64,000 nucleotides of DNA, taken from assembly GCA_944390355.1 (NCBI GenBank), contig CALXPT010000003.1, forward strand, positions 1-64,000, given 5' to 3'. The DNA comes from an uncultured Alphaproteobacteria bacterium (GTDB lineage: Bacteria > Pseudomonadota > Alphaproteobacteria > RF32 > CAG-239). A model generated the notes under the pieces. That model had not been told where the DNA came from, ran no database searches, and saw only the letters and a list, made by a program, of their open reading frames with translations. Of the stretch, positions 35,213-45,500 are shown piece after piece. A program made the position numbers and the translations under genes. The stretch's first letter is position 1. Each line of letters begins with the position of its first letter.

Positions 35213-36766
35213 TTATGCTGCCTGTTCCTGTGAACCGACAAAACTCTCGGTAAACTCGGTCAAATAAGCACCAAGTTTTTTATCCAGTTCATCGGAAATA
35301 GCTTTAGTATTGCGAATTTCTTCCAAGAACTCGGGATGATCAGATTTAACATCCTCGAGCATTTTGGCTTCAAACGCCTTAACTTCGCTGACTTTAATCT
35401 GATCCAAGAAACCGCGAACACCGGCATAAATAGAAACAACTTGCTCTTCGACGGCCATCGGATGATAAACCGATTGTTTCAAAAGTTCGGTCAAACGCTC
35501 ACCGCGAGACAAGAGCTGTCTGGTAGCGGGATCCAAATCGGAAGCGAACTGAGCGAACGCCGCCATTTCACGATATTGAGCCAAATCAAGTTTAATTTTT
35601 CCGGCCACTTGTTTCATAGCTTTAATCTGAGCGGCAGAGCCGACACGAGAAACGGAAATACCGACATTAACGGCGGGACGAATACCTTGATAGAACAAAG
35701 AACTTTCCAAAAAGATTTGCCCGTCGGTAATAGAAATAACATTTGTCGGGATATAAGCCGACACATCACCGGCCTGAGTTTCAATAACAGGCAACGCGGT
35801 CAAAGAACCGGCTCCCAATTCATCACTCATCTTAGCGGCACGCTCCAGCAAACGAGAGTGCAAATAGAAGACATCGCCCGGATAAGCCTCACGCCCTGGC
35901 GGACGACGAAGGAGCAAAGACATCTGGCGATAAGCCGTAGCCTGCTTGGACAAATCATCATAAAAGATGGTCGCATGCATACCGTTATCGCGGAAGAATT
36001 CACCCATAGCGCAACCGGAATAAGGTGCAATATATTGCATAGGTGCAGGATCAGATGCGGTAGCCGCGACAACAATAGTATAATCCATCGCACCGTAATC
36101 TTTCAAGGTCTGCACAAACTGAGCAACGGTTGAACGCTTTTGTCCGACGGCAACATAAATACAAAACATCTTCTCTTTATCGGACTTAGCGGCATCATTG
36201 ATTTTTTTCTGATTAATGATAGTGTCCAAAATGATAGCGGTTTTTCCGGTTTGACGGTCGCCGATAATCAACTCACGTTGACCACGTCCGATAGGGATTA
36301 AAGAGTCAATCATTTTCAATCCGGTCTGAACCGGTTCATGAACACTACGTCTGGCAATAATCCCCGGAGCTTTAATTTCCGAATTTGAAAATTGTTTGGC
36401 TTTAATGGCACCTTTGCCGTCGATTGGCTCGCCCAACGCATCAACCACACGTCCGAGCAATTCTTTTCCGACAGGAACACTCACGATTTTATCGCTGCGG
36501 CGCACCGTATCACCTTCTTTGATATCAGCATCAGAACCAAAGACCACGACGCCGACATTATCTTCTTCCAAGTTAAGAGCCATACCCTTAACACCGGATT
36601 CGAATTCGACCAATTCATTGGACTGAACATTATTCAACCCATACACATGGGCAATACCATCACCGATAGACAAGACCGTACCAACCTCAGCCACATCAAC
36701 ATTGACATCGGAGCGTTCGATTTTGTCTTTAATAATGGAAGATATTTCGCTGGCAACTACAGACAT
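35213..36766 (-). CDS. atpA: ATP synthase F1 alpha subunit
   Basis: The 517-residue protein has the alpha-subunit Walker A GDRQTGKT, the [28 protein letters not shown] block, and [17 protein letters not shown]-type sequence (here [17 protein letters not shown]). It overlaps the atpH stop in a TAATG junction. It forms the noncatalytic nucleotide-binding part of the F1 hexamer. Confidence 0.97.
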   Translation of the reverse strand: MSVVASEISSIIKDKIERSDVNVDVAEVGTVLSIGDGIAHVYGLNNVQSNELVEFESGVKGMALNLEEDNVGVVVFGSDADIKEGDTVRRSDKIVSVPVGKELLGRVVDALGEPIDGKGAIKAKQFSNSEIKAPGIIARRSVHEPVQTGLKMIDSLIPIGRGQRELIIGDRQTGKTAIILDTIINQKKINDAAKSDKEKMFCIYVAVGQKRSTVAQFVQTLKDYGAMDYTIVVAATASDPAPMQYIAPYSGCAMGEFFRDNGMHATIFYDDLSKQATAYRQMSLLLRRPPGREAYPGDVFYLHSRLLERAAKMSDELGAGSLTALPVIETQAGDVSAYIPTNVISITDGQIFLESSLFYQGIRPAVNVGISVSRVGSAAQIKAMKQVAGKIKLDLAQYREMAAFAQFASDLDPATRQLLSRGERLTELLKQSVYHPMAVEEQVVSIYAGVRGFLDQIKVSEVKAFEAKMLEDVKSDHPEFLEEIRNTKAISDELDKKLGAYLTEFTESFVGSQEQAA

Positions 36767-37320
36767 TATTGTCCACCTTTCATTATTGATTCCAAACGAT
36801 TTAATTTTCCTTTGAGAGAATCATCAATCATCTCCGAATTAAAGCGCACCACAAGTCCGCCCAAGATATCGGGATTAATGTTATATTCAATCAAAACCTC
36901 TTTTTTCAAAAATTTTTCAAGCTCAGACTTCAGAAGATTATTCTGACGCGTATTCAAAGGCACAACACTTTCGACTTTAACTTCAACCATATTGTGTTTA
37001 GCATAATAGATTTGGCGAAAGGCCTGCAAAATATCCTCAAACTCGGAAAAACGATTATTCTGAGCCACAATGACCAGACAATTATAGAGCTCATCATTAA
37101 GTTTTAATTTTTGAGCAATAGCCTTGAGAGCCGAAATTTTTTCATCGACGGCCCATACCGGATTATTAAGCAGTTGGATTCCTTTTTGATAATCGGGATA
37201 AGCATCGAGCAATTCGGTAACATTTAGCATAACCTTATCCACGCATTTTTTATCCACTGCGGCGGCATAGAGAGCCTGAGCATAAGTTGTGGCGATTTTT
37301 ATTTTAGATTCTTTTTTCAC
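36766..37320 (-). CDS. atpH: ATP synthase F1 delta subunit (OSCP)
   Basis: The 184-residue delta subunit has [16 protein letters not shown] at the N-terminus, an [21 protein letters not shown] middle and [27 protein letters not shown] at the C-terminus. I favour the GTG at 37320, because AGAGG lies six bases upstream. The ATG at 37326 immediately follows that AGAGG. It is first in the F1-only operon, an alphaproteobacterial arrangement. It connects F1 to the peripheral stalk. Confidence 0.92.
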   Translation of the reverse strand: MKKESKIKIATTYAQALYAAAVDKKCVDKVMLNVTELLDAYPDYQKGIQLLNNPVWAVDEKISALKAIAQKLKLNDELYNCLVIVAQNNRFSEFEDILQAFRQIYYAKHNMVEVKVESVVPLNTRQNNLLKSELEKFLKKEVLIEYNINPDILGGLVVRFNSEMIDDSLKGKLNRLESIMKGGQ

Positions 37321-37481
37321 GAGCATCCTCTGTCGAGTAAATAACTGATTCGAAATATACTCAAATATATACACATCAAATTATTTCGATTTTATTAACA
37401 TTGATAGAATACGGCAACTTTTCTTTTTAACATTTGAGCACAAATCTGCATAAAAAACATAAAAGAAACAAAAAGCAAATT

Positions 37482-39668
37482 CTACATAAAGCTGTAAGGA
37501 TCGATATCGACTTCGACGCGCACGCGTGGAGGGATTTGCACACGAGACAACCATTGAGTAAGTATGTTTTGAATATTAATTTGGCGAGCTGTTTTCAAGA
37601 GCAGGCGATAGCGAAATTTTCCGCGCAGCATAAAGATGGGAGCGGGAGCAGGTCCGAGCGTAGTAATAAGTTCGGTATTTGGAGCACAAGCACCAAGGTG
37701 TGCGGCAGTTTTTTCGGTCAAATCTTGGTTATCCCCGCTGACAATCAAAGCGGCAAGTTTTCCGAACGGTGGTAGTTTCAGCACGCGGCGGCTCTGTTTT
37801 TCCAGTTCAATAAATTGCTCCCGATTATTATCAACCAAAGCTTTAAGCACGGCATTTTCGGGATAGAGAGTCTGCAAATAGACGACGCCTTTTTTAGCCC
37901 CTCTTCCGGCACGACCGGCAACTTGAGAAAGGAGTTGAAAAGTGCGTTCCGAAGCACGCAAATCGCTTCCCATAAGCCCCAAATCGGCATCGACGATTCC
38001 CACCAAAGTTAAAGAAGGAAAATGATGACCTTTGGCTAAAATCTGAGTACCGATGATAATATCGATTTCATGATTTTCCATTTTTTGAATTTGTTCGGAC
38101 ACCTCATTGAGAGAAGAGGTAATATCGCTGGAAAGAACCCCGATTCGAGCCAAAGGAAAACGTTTGGAAACCTCTTCGGCCACACGTTCCACCCCGGGGC
38201 CGCAGGCTGTTAATCCTTCTTCGGATCCGCACTCGGGACAACACGTCGGGATAGAAGTTGTATAACCGCAATGATGGCAAATGAGCGATTTAGTTTTTCT
38301 GTGTTCGGTAAGCCAAGCTGTACAATTCGGGCATTGAATTCGATGTCCGCAGTCTCTGCAAATTGTAAGCGGAGCATAACCGCGGCGATTAAGGAACAGC
38401 ATAGATTGCTCGCCTTTTTCCAAATTATCGTGTAAAGCCTTCACCAAAGTCGGAGATAACCACGCCACGGAAAGTTGTCCGTTGTCTTTGGCATATTTTT
38501 GCGGCTTGTCTTTTTTTAAATCGATAATTCGAATTTCCGGCAGCACCGCAACGGCAAAACGACTTTTGAGCTTAACACTATCATATTTTCCGGCCTCGAC
38601 ATTGCAAATAGTTTCCAAATCAGGAGTAGCCGTAGATAAAATGATGGGAAATTGTTCCATTTTAGCACGCACGACAGCCATATCACGCCCTTGATAGTTA
38701 ACGGCATCTTCTTGTTTGAAAGATGAATCATGACTTTCATCAACAACCATCAAGCCCAAATTGGCATAAGGCAAAAAGAGAGCCGAACGCGCCCCGACCA
38801 CGACCTTAGCCCGATTTTCAATAACCGCCTGCCAAGTATCGATTCTTTCGCGGTTGCCCAAACCGGAATGCCAACAAGCCGGTTTGACGCCGAAACGTTT
38901 TTCAAAACGCGCCAACCATTGCGTTGTCAAAGAAATTTCGGGAACAAGTATCAAGACTTGGCGTCTTTGAGCCAAAGCTTGAGCCACGGCTTCAAAATAA
39001 ACCTCGGTTTTTCCGGCACCGGTAACACCGTCCAAAAGCGTAACCGAAAACCCCTGTCCTATTTTAGAGCATAAATAATCGGCTGCCTGTTGTTGTTCAT
39101 CGGTTAGTTTAACTTTTGCGAAGTTTCCGTCCGGCAAACCGAAATCCCGTTTTGCCAAAACAACTTCCGGCACCAACACACCGGCATCAATCATGGTCTT
39201 AATCACAGCCTGCCCGACCCCCGCACCTTTGGCAATTTCCGCACGAGTATAAGGAAAATGTTTAAGCAGCTCCATCACCCGCCAACGTGCATCCGAATTT
39301 TTGAGTTTAGCCTCAGCCAAAGTTTTTCCGGAGAGTTTATACAAAGTAGAGGTTTTAAGATTATCAAACACGCCCTTGACGCTTAACACCATTTTAAGCA
39401 CCAAACCGAGAAACGCCATATTATAAGAGGCGACAAAGCCCACAAAGCGCATAAGCTCGGCAGATAAAGGCGGAAAGTCAATTTTTTCGAGAACAGGTTT
39501 AATTTTAGCATCATCAAGTTTAGAGTTTTTGCCGAGTTTCCAGACCACACCAACCAAAACCTCGCGTCCGAAAGAAACGCGCACCATCTCGCCGAGAGAA
39601 ACCTCGCCTTCAATTTTATAATCAAAAACATCGTTAAACGGCAGCGGCAGTAAAACACCAACAATCAT
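37482..39668 (-). CDS. priA: Primosomal helicase PriA
   Basis: The 728-residue protein has an N-terminal DNA-binding domain, Walker A GVTGAGKTEVY (about 217-227), DESHD in motif II, and a zinc-binding cysteine cluster (CRDCGHRIQCPNC ... CHHCG ... CPECG). GTQILAKGHHFPSLTLVGIVDAD completes the superfamily 2 helicase. PriA reloads DnaB at stalled forks. It is immediately upstream of atpH, an order often seen in alphaproteobacteria. Confidence 0.95.
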   Translation of the reverse strand: MIVGVLLPLPFNDVFDYKIEGEVSLGEMVRVSFGREVLVGVVWKLGKNSKLDDAKIKPVLEKIDFPPLSAELMRFVGFVASYNMAFLGLVLKMVLSVKGVFDNLKTSTLYKLSGKTLAEAKLKNSDARWRVMELLKHFPYTRAEIAKGAGVGQAVIKTMIDAGVLVPEVVLAKRDFGLPDGNFAKVKLTDEQQQAADYLCSKIGQGFSVTLLDGVTGAGKTEVYFEAVAQALAQRRQVLILVPEISLTTQWLARFEKRFGVKPACWHSGLGNRERIDTWQAVIENRAKVVVGARSALFLPYANLGLMVVDESHDSSFKQEDAVNYQGRDMAVVRAKMEQFPIILSTATPDLETICNVEAGKYDSVKLKSRFAVAVLPEIRIIDLKKDKPQKYAKDNGQLSVAWLSPTLVKALHDNLEKGEQSMLFLNRRGYAPLTICRDCGHRIQCPNCTAWLTEHRKTKSLICHHCGYTTSIPTCCPECGSEEGLTACGPGVERVAEEVSKRFPLARIGVLSSDITSSLNEVSEQIQKMENHEIDIIIGTQILAKGHHFPSLTLVGIVDADLGLMGSDLRASERTFQLLSQVAGRAGRGAKKGVVYLQTLYPENAVLKALVDNNREQFIELEKQSRRVLKLPPFGKLAALIVSGDNQDLTEKTAAHLGACAPNTELITTLGPAPAPIFMLRGKFRYRLLLKTARQINIQNILTQWLSRVQIPPRVRVEVDIDPYSFM

Positions 39669-40129
39669 ATTTATCTAATCTCAAAAAAAACAAACACCTT
39701 GAAAATTATACATCCAAACAACAATCAATCCAAGTTGATAAGCGAAGATTACCCACAAATTTTTAAAGTTAGTTTTCCTCGTAGAATGCACAAAAGCCGT
39801 CAAAAGTGCAAAATACGCCACTATAAAACATTCTATTTAAGCATATAAATTTAAAACTCTGACAGCAAAACAAAGAATAAAATCATATAGTTAACATACT
39901 GAATCAACTACACTTTTACTAGAAAATAAGATTTAAATCATTTTTTACTTGATTTTGAAGGAATCTTAGCCTAAAATTACAATTATAAGTTATGTATATA
40001 TTAATTTTCTAATTAAAGTGCAGAACTTTAAATTTTCGGAAAAAGTATACACTTGTAAATTTGCCCTCTAAAAACCTAAGTGTTTAGGCTTTTAACACCT
40101 AGCAAAAACAATTGCGCACTTTTTCCAAT
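39669..40129. other. AT-rich gene-free stretch upstream of the xerC leader
   Basis: About 460 bases between divergent priA and the structured segment before xerC. No ORF of note is seen. The left part would hold the priA promoter. Near the right end a small CCTAA-GTGT-TTAGG hairpin and several GTGCA/TGCGC words occur. No tRNA or known RNA motif was found. Confidence 0.5.
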
Positions 40130-40285
40130 AAGTCTGAACAAACTGTTGAAACCTCTACAACGGTACAAACCACACCGAAAATAGACATAAACAAGTTTTT
40201 CAGACTTTTACTGCCAAACCGAACTTTTACCTCCTCGGTTTGCAACAAAGGGCTTTGAAGGGGTGACTTCAAAGCCTTTATTTTT
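40130..40285 (+). ncRNA. Candidate small RNA or xerC leader with terminator
   Basis: Three ordered hairpins are visible. AAGTCTGAA (40130-40138) pairs with TTCAGACTT (40199-40207). CAAACCGA (40215-40222) pairs with TCGGTTTG (40235-40242). GGCTTTGAAG (40251-40260) pairs with CTTCAAAGCC (40267-40276), followed by a T-rich tract. No gene lies upstream on this strand, so the terminator implies a short transcript. It ends 65 bases before xerC, so attenuation of xerC is an alternative. I do not recognise a known RNA family. Confidence 0.45.
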
Positions 40286-40350
40286 GCAACAATCCAAAAG
40301 ATTCTGCAGAAAGCAACGTTTTATTAACCGGATAATGCCATACTGAAAAT

Positions 40351-41283
40351 ATGAAAACAGAAATTATATATAATGCCGATACGGAACTGAAAAAAATCAT
40401 TCACCAATGGCAGTCCCATCTCGAACATGAACGCCGTTACTCTTTGCATACACTCGATGCATATTCACGAGATTTATCCGAATTCACAAGTTTTTTCGAC
40501 ACACCATTAACATTAGGAAAGCTAAAAAAAATAAATGTACGAGATTTTCGAGCCTACATCAGCCACCGCGCAGCAAAACATATAGCAAAATCCTCACTGT
40601 CACGAGAAATTTCAACACTTAAAAATTTTTTCAAATGGTTAGACAAGAACAACTATTGCCAAAATGCAGCTATAGACGTGATATCATCTCCACGACAAGG
40701 AAAAGTTTTACCCAAAGCTCTGGATATTAATGAAACATTTAAGGTCTTAAGCCAAAGTGCCGCTTGTGCCTTTAAGTCGTGGGAAGGATACCGAGACAAA
40801 GCCATATTCACCCTGCTCTACGGATGCGGCTTGCGTATATCGGAGGCTCTGGCCCTAAATTTCGACGACATTAAGGAAGACAGTGAATTTTTACGAGTTA
40901 GCGGCAAAGGCAACAAGACCAGATTCGTTCCGATTTTACCGGAAGTCATAAGCCAAATCAAATCCTACATAGCCGAATGTCCCTATTCTTTAAGAAATGG
41001 GGAAGCTTTATTTTTAGGGGCTCGAGGAGAACGCTTAAACCCCCGCATAATCCAGCGTCAAATGCAAAAAATCCGTATGCAGTTAAACTTACCGGATAAT
41101 TTGACTCCGCACGCACTACGCCATTCGTTTGCCACCCATTTACTGGCACAAGGAACAGACCTGCGCGCGATTCAAGAACTTTTGGGTCATGCGTCCCTAA
41201 CCACGACCCAACGTTACACGGATGTCCAAATCGAAACTCTGCAAAAAGAATATAACAAAGCGCATTTGTTGGAAGAAAAATAA
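40351..41283 (+). CDS. xerC: Tyrosine recombinase XerC
   Basis: The 310-residue protein has an N-terminal core-binding SAM-like domain (about 15-100) and a catalytic domain with all residues present: Arg162 (GLRISEA), Lys186, His254-x-x-Arg257 (HALRHSFATH), His280 (LGHASL) and nucleophile Tyr289. XerC with XerD resolves chromosome dimers at dif. Length and place next to priA favour chromosomal XerC rather than a phage integrase. Confidence 0.9.
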   Translation: MKTEIIYNADTELKKIIHQWQSHLEHERRYSLHTLDAYSRDLSEFTSFFDTPLTLGKLKKINVRDFRAYISHRAAKHIAKSSLSREISTLKNFFKWLDKNNYCQNAAIDVISSPRQGKVLPKALDINETFKVLSQSAACAFKSWEGYRDKAIFTLLYGCGLRISEALALNFDDIKEDSEFLRVSGKGNKTRFVPILPEVISQIKSYIAECPYSLRNGEALFLGARGERLNPRIIQRQMQKIRMQLNLPDNLTPHALRHSFATHLLAQGTDLRAIQELLGHASLTTTQRYTDVQIETLQKEYNKAHLLEEK

Positions 41284-41421
41284 TTTCAAATTTCACGGAC
41301 CTAACCGGCCAAAGCCAAACCTCATCTCCAACAACAAACAAATTTCCGCCAAAGAGTTAAAACACCGATAAAATATGCTTTTTGTAAACGAACAAAACAC
41401 CGCAAGAGGTGAAACTTAAGC

Positions 41422-41459
41422 AAAAAAAAATCGGCCGAAGGAAAACCCCGTACCGATTT
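41422..41459 (-). terminator. Terminator of rpmG
   Basis: AAATCGG and CCGATTT form a stem with an 18-base loop that can also pair internally, followed on the minus strand by a T-run. It lies 29 bases after the rpmG stop. Confidence 0.65.
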
Positions 41460-41487
41460 GAAAAAAACATCACAACGCGCTAAGAAA

Positions 41488-41655
41488 TTACTTTAACTTT
41501 TTCTCAACGAACTCTTCATGTTTTTTAGACTTCTTATCATATTTTTTCAAAGTCAACTTTTCAGGATGAGTTCTCGGATTTTTCTCAGCCAAAAAGAATG
41601 TGCCTGTACCGGCGGTACTTTCCATTTTAACTTTAACTTTAACTGCTTTTGCCAT
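41488..41655 (-). CDS. rpmG: 50S ribosomal protein L33
   Basis: A 55-residue ORF, MAKAVKVKVKMESTAGTGTF at the N-terminus, then FLAEKNPRTHPEKLTLKKYDKK. This matches L33 of alphaproteobacteria, a zinc-free form without CxxC pairs. It is basic, with a GAGA ribosome-binding site upstream. It stands alone with a terminator. L33 is a peripheral protein of the large subunit near the E site. Confidence 0.95.
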   Translation of the reverse strand: MAKAVKVKVKMESTAGTGTFFLAEKNPRTHPEKLTLKKYDKKSKKHEEFVEKKLK

Positions 41656-41749
41656 TTTAAATTCTCTTTTTAAAGATTACGAAATAAAACATTTAGGCGT
41701 ACTATACATATTAAAAAAAAAATGTCAACACATTTTTCAAATAAAATGC

Positions 41750-42880
41750 TTAATTAAGGCGCAAACGTTGATTAAGAAATTCTTTTGCCAAGTCAATATC
41801 GATTCGTCGCCCATATCTATCCTCCGCCGGACAGACATCAAATCGAAAGCCCTGAACATCATCCAACTTAAAATTATCTTTGGCACGATACAAACAAATA
41901 TCAGGTTTAATACCTTTTCCGTCAATTTTATCACCGGCAGGAGTATAGGCATAAGCATTCGTCAAAAGCATTTTATTATCTTCGGGCAAATTAATCACAT
42001 TCTGCACGGTTCCTTTACCGAAAGTATTTGTCCCCATAAGCACGGCCAGTCCCTGTTCTTTGAGAGCCGCAGCCAAGATTTCGGCGGACGAAGCCGTATT
42101 TTCATCAACCAAGACAACAATCGGAGCTCCTTTAATAAACTGTTCACCGCGAGCTTTATACACCATTACCGAATCATAATCACGTCCCATGGTTGATGTG
42201 ATGATTCCCTCATCAAGAAAGATATTCGCCACATCAATAGCAGCTTTAAGAGAACCGCCGGAACAACCGCGTAAATCAATAAGCAAAGCCTGTAGTTGCT
42301 TTTGATAAGCCTGCAACGCCGCTTTAATATTATTGGGCGTAAACTTAGTAATGGAGCGCACACTCATATATAACACGGAACTATCGAGCATACGTACGTC
42401 AAAATCGCGGGTCAAACGCACATTTTCATCTTTATCGGGAAATTTTGCCGATAAAAAAGCCGAATGCTCATCAAGTTGAGCCGTAGCTTTTTTAAGCATG
42501 GCATCCACCAACTCAAAATCTTTTTGTTTAACGAGAGGCGAAACATCTTCAACGGCCTGCTTCACTTTGAGAATATATTTAGCCCACTGCTTAGGCTGAA
42601 AAGCCTTCTGGCCGCTGGGTTTTGAAAAACTGCGATAAAGTTTGGAATCATAATAGATAGAAACGCGAGATTCGTCATCAACCACCCTCAATTTCGGATC
42701 ATAATCCCCCAAAGAGCCCAAAGCCCATACGGAATAATCCCCCAAACCAACCTTCTCCAAAAAGTCATCTTGAACAGCTTGCAAAGCAGCTTGAACCACC
42801 TCCAAATCGCTTGCTCTGACTGTTTTAGGAAGAGCAAGCAACAAGAGAACCAAACTCAGAGTCAAACAAAACCTACGCAT
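41750..42880 (-). CDS. S41-family (Ctp-like) periplasmic protease
   Basis: The start MRRFCLTLSLVLLLLALPKTVRA opens a signal peptide. The 376-residue protein has the S41 catalytic region: LLIDLRGCSGGSLKAAIDVANIFL, VLVDENTASSAEILAAALK with nucleophile Ser, and MGTNTFGKGTVQ with the general-base Lys. The segment before it (about 60-190) lacks an obvious PDZ domain, unlike most C-terminal processing proteases. It would trim periplasmic proteins. Its substrate is not known. Confidence 0.85.
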   Translation of the reverse strand: MRRFCLTLSLVLLLLALPKTVRASDLEVVQAALQAVQDDFLEKVGLGDYSVWALGSLGDYDPKLRVVDDESRVSIYYDSKLYRSFSKPSGQKAFQPKQWAKYILKVKQAVEDVSPLVKQKDFELVDAMLKKATAQLDEHSAFLSAKFPDKDENVRLTRDFDVRMLDSSVLYMSVRSITKFTPNNIKAALQAYQKQLQALLIDLRGCSGGSLKAAIDVANIFLDEGIITSTMGRDYDSVMVYKARGEQFIKGAPIVVLVDENTASSAEILAAALKEQGLAVLMGTNTFGKGTVQNVINLPEDNKMLLTNAYAYTPAGDKIDGKGIKPDICLYRAKDNFKLDDVQGFRFDVCPAEDRYGRRIDIDLAKEFLNQRLRLN

Positions 42881-42966
42881 AGTATATCCCGAAAGTTTCA
42901 ACACTCATACACCGATAAATCTAGAAGATAAAACACAGATAAGCAAGGGTTAATAAAAACAATCCA

Positions 42967-43761
42967 CTAAGAATTGAAAGTCGCGATTAAGGGAGTATGG
43001 TCAGAAGGCTTTTCAAGAGCACGAGGTGCCTTATCAACAAAGCACCCTTCCAAACAATCGGCCAAAAGCGGAGAAACCAATAAATAATCGATTCGCATTC
43101 CCCAATCCAGTTCAAAAGACTTTGCGCCGTAATCCCAAAAACTATAACCGTTTTGAGTGGGATGCAATAAACGAAAGGCATCCCCATAGCCCAAATATTC
43201 AAGGGCATGGAACCTGTCGCGAACCTCTTTCCGAAACAGCGCATTCTGGCGAAAAGCTTCGGGATTATAAACATCATCATCCCGCAAAATTGTGTTAAAA
43301 TCACCACCGAGTAACACCTTATCATAATTTTGCAGCAAAGTTTTCGCACGCAAGTACAAGGCATCCATCCAGTCTAATTTATAAAGGAATTTTGCATCAT
43401 CACGCGGAGCATTAACCGGAGGATTTCCGTTAGGCAAATAAACGGAAGCAACTCTGATTTTCTCACCGTTAATATCGACATCGGCCTCCAAATAGCGTGC
43501 CTGTTCATCGGGAAACTGAGGCAGATTTTCAACCACCTCAGAAATTTTATACCGGCTCAAGATAGCCACACCGTTATAACTTTTCTGTCCCAAAACCTTA
43601 GCCTCATAACCAACGGAAGCCAATTCCAAAAACGGAAAAGCATTATATTCGCACTTAATTTCTTGAAGCAAGACCACATCCGGAGCTTGTTCCTTAAGCC
43701 AAGCAAGCAAATTTGCAATACGAGCGTTAATAGAATTAATATTGAATGTCGCAATTTTCAT
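42967..43761 (-). CDS. xthA: Exodeoxyribonuclease III
   Basis: The 264-residue protein opens with MKIATFNINSINARI. It has LLQEIKCE with the catalytic Glu, SYNGVAILSR, LLGGDFNT and a C-terminal WGMRIDYLLVS and KPSDHTPLIA with the catalytic His. This is the exonuclease III / AP endonuclease family, active in base excision repair. Divergent from dgt, sharing a 67-base intergenic region. Confidence 0.95.
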   Translation of the reverse strand: MKIATFNINSINARIANLLAWLKEQAPDVVLLQEIKCEYNAFPFLELASVGYEAKVLGQKSYNGVAILSRYKISEVVENLPQFPDEQARYLEADVDINGEKIRVASVYLPNGNPPVNAPRDDAKFLYKLDWMDALYLRAKTLLQNYDKVLLGGDFNTILRDDDVYNPEAFRQNALFRKEVRDRFHALEYLGYGDAFRLLHPTQNGYSFWDYGAKSFELDWGMRIDYLLVSPLLADCLEGCFVDKAPRALEKPSDHTPLIATFNS

Positions 43762-43828
43762 ATTTTTAACCTTTAATCAATTTTATTGCAGTATATCAAA
43801 ATAAAGAACAAAGCAAAGGAAAAAAGAC

Positions 43829-44989
43829 ATGGAGTTAGCAACTTTTGCCACCCGCGGAGAAGATTCCAAGGGCCGCATGTATTCGGATTACCCGAACCTC
43901 AATCGCTCACCGTTCCAAAGGGATCGCGATAGATTGATACATTCGGAATCATTTCGCCGCCTTGACGGCAAGACACAAGTTTTTGCCTACCACGAAGGCA
44001 AGAATTACCGCACGCGCCTAACCCACAGCATAGAGGTATCCCAAATCACGCGAACCTTGTGTAAAAGTCTGAAATTGAATGAAGAATTGGGAGAGGCAAT
44101 TGCACTTGCCCACGACCTCGGACATTCTCCGTTCGGCCACGCCGGAGAGAGAGCATTACAAAATTCCATGAAAAAATACGGAGGATTTGACCACAACATC
44201 AATTCTCTCAAGATTATGACCAAACTTGAAGTGCATTATCCGGAGTTCTGCGGTTTAAATCTGACATGGGAAACAATAGAAGCAACCGTAAAGCATAACG
44301 GCCCGATAAAAAAAGTAACCTCGAAATATCTCAAAAATTTCAATAAACAATTTGACCTGGACCTAAAAAATTTTCCATCACTTGAAGGACAAGTCGGAGC
44401 CATAGCCGACGATATAGCCTATAATAATCATGATATAGACGATGGCTTCCGTGCCGGATTTTTCACCATTGAACAATTGAGAGAACTTCCGTTTATAAAC
44501 AACATAGCCGAGGCCTTTTTGCATAAATATCCCGAACACAAGCACCATCCTGACTTGATAATATATGCCATCACGCGCAACATGATAGCCCGCATGATTT
44601 ATGATGTCATGGAAAACACCGCGCGTAATTTGAAAAGACATAACATCCAAACACCGAAAGATGCGCGCAAACAAAAAACATTTATGATAGATTTTTCAGA
44701 CACCATGAAAAAAGACTTAAAGCTGTTAAGGAATTTTTTGAAAGAAAATTTCTATACCACGACCTCAATTGCCCGAATGGATATGAAATCGCAGCGCGTT
44801 GTTGAAGAATTGTTTAAGCTTTATTCGGACAATCCGAAACTTCTGCCGATGGAAATCCGCCACACGATACCGCAAAACGGCTCCGACGAACAAATCGCCG
44901 AAGCCGTGTGTGATTACATTGCCAACATGACAGATATCATGGCCTTGGAAGAACACAATAAATTGTTCAACCCGCTGTCTCGATTCTAA
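43829..44989 (+). CDS. dgt: dGTPase-like HD hydrolase
   Basis: The 386-residue protein has the HD-domain motifs RTRLTHSIEVSQI (about 63-75), AHDLGHSPFGHAGE (about 93-106), and IADDIAYNNHDIDDG (about 190-204), which supply the metal ligands. Length and sequence match type 2 deoxyguanosine triphosphohydrolases of alphaproteobacteria, which hydrolyse dNTPs to nucleoside and triphosphate. Its stop overlaps the end of the opposite-strand membrane gene by four bases. Confidence 0.93.
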   Translation: MELATFATRGEDSKGRMYSDYPNLNRSPFQRDRDRLIHSESFRRLDGKTQVFAYHEGKNYRTRLTHSIEVSQITRTLCKSLKLNEELGEAIALAHDLGHSPFGHAGERALQNSMKKYGGFDHNINSLKIMTKLEVHYPEFCGLNLTWETIEATVKHNGPIKKVTSKYLKNFNKQFDLDLKNFPSLEGQVGAIADDIAYNNHDIDDGFRAGFFTIEQLRELPFINNIAEAFLHKYPEHKHHPDLIIYAITRNMIARMIYDVMENTARNLKRHNIQTPKDARKQKTFMIDFSDTMKKDLKLLRNFLKENFYTTTSIARMDMKSQRVVEELFKLYSDNPKLLPMEIRHTIPQNGSDEQIAEAVCDYIANMTDIMALEEHNKLFNPLSRF

Positions 44990-45324
44990 TCCCGAATAAG
45001 GACACGCACCAGATTAACAACAAAAGCAATACATAAAAAGGCACATGTCATCATCAGCGTCAAATTAACATTAACATTAGCTTTGTGCTGAACCAAAACC
45101 TGAACCAAAACGGCGCAAAGCAAACCAAGAAAAGCCAACATAATCCAATAATATTTTCCGCCGACAATAAAAGGCAGGATAAGAGCCGGAATCAAAATCC
45201 AATAATTCAACGACAAATCAAACACGCGTTTTGCAAACGAAGTAATTTCATGAATTTTCAAGACATAACCGGCAATCAAAACCACAATAACCGCAGCCGT
45301 AACCAACAAATAATTTCTTTTCAT
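44986..45324 (-). CDS. Small four-helix membrane protein
   Basis: The start MKRNYLLVTAAVIVV has GGGAG nine bases upstream. The longer frame to 45417 is not supported. The 112-residue protein has about four hydrophobic segments (4-20, 38-52, 56-74, 86-106) and ends in a positively charged tail. No family is recognised. It converges on dgt. Confidence 0.65.
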   Translation of the reverse strand: MKRNYLLVTAAVIVVLIAGYVLKIHEITSFAKRVFDLSLNYWILIPALILPFIVGGKYYWIMLAFLGLLCAVLVQVLVQHKANVNVNLTLMMTCAFLCIAFVVNLVRVLIRD

Positions 45325-45500
45325 AAGATAAATCTCCCGATAAAAACTTAAAATACATATACCAAGCATACGCACTTTGACATAATTTGGATATTCCCAA
45401 AACACTTTTTTCAACAACTATTTTTCCGATGCGTTAATCGATTATAAATCTTTAAACCATATAATACCAAACAAATTAACAACAACTTAGGATGAGAGTA

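Noticed and set aside
35336-36133. Long ORF opposite atpA
   Set aside because: It is a shadow frame of a conserved gene, with no start signal.
40130-40285. RNase P RNA, 4.5S RNA, tmRNA or 6S RNA
   Set aside because: None of the conserved core words of these RNAs could be found; only hairpins and a terminator are seen.
40351-41283. XerC as the missing phage integrase
   Set aside because: Its length, sequence and place next to priA fit chromosomal XerC, and it is 25 kb from the phage genes.
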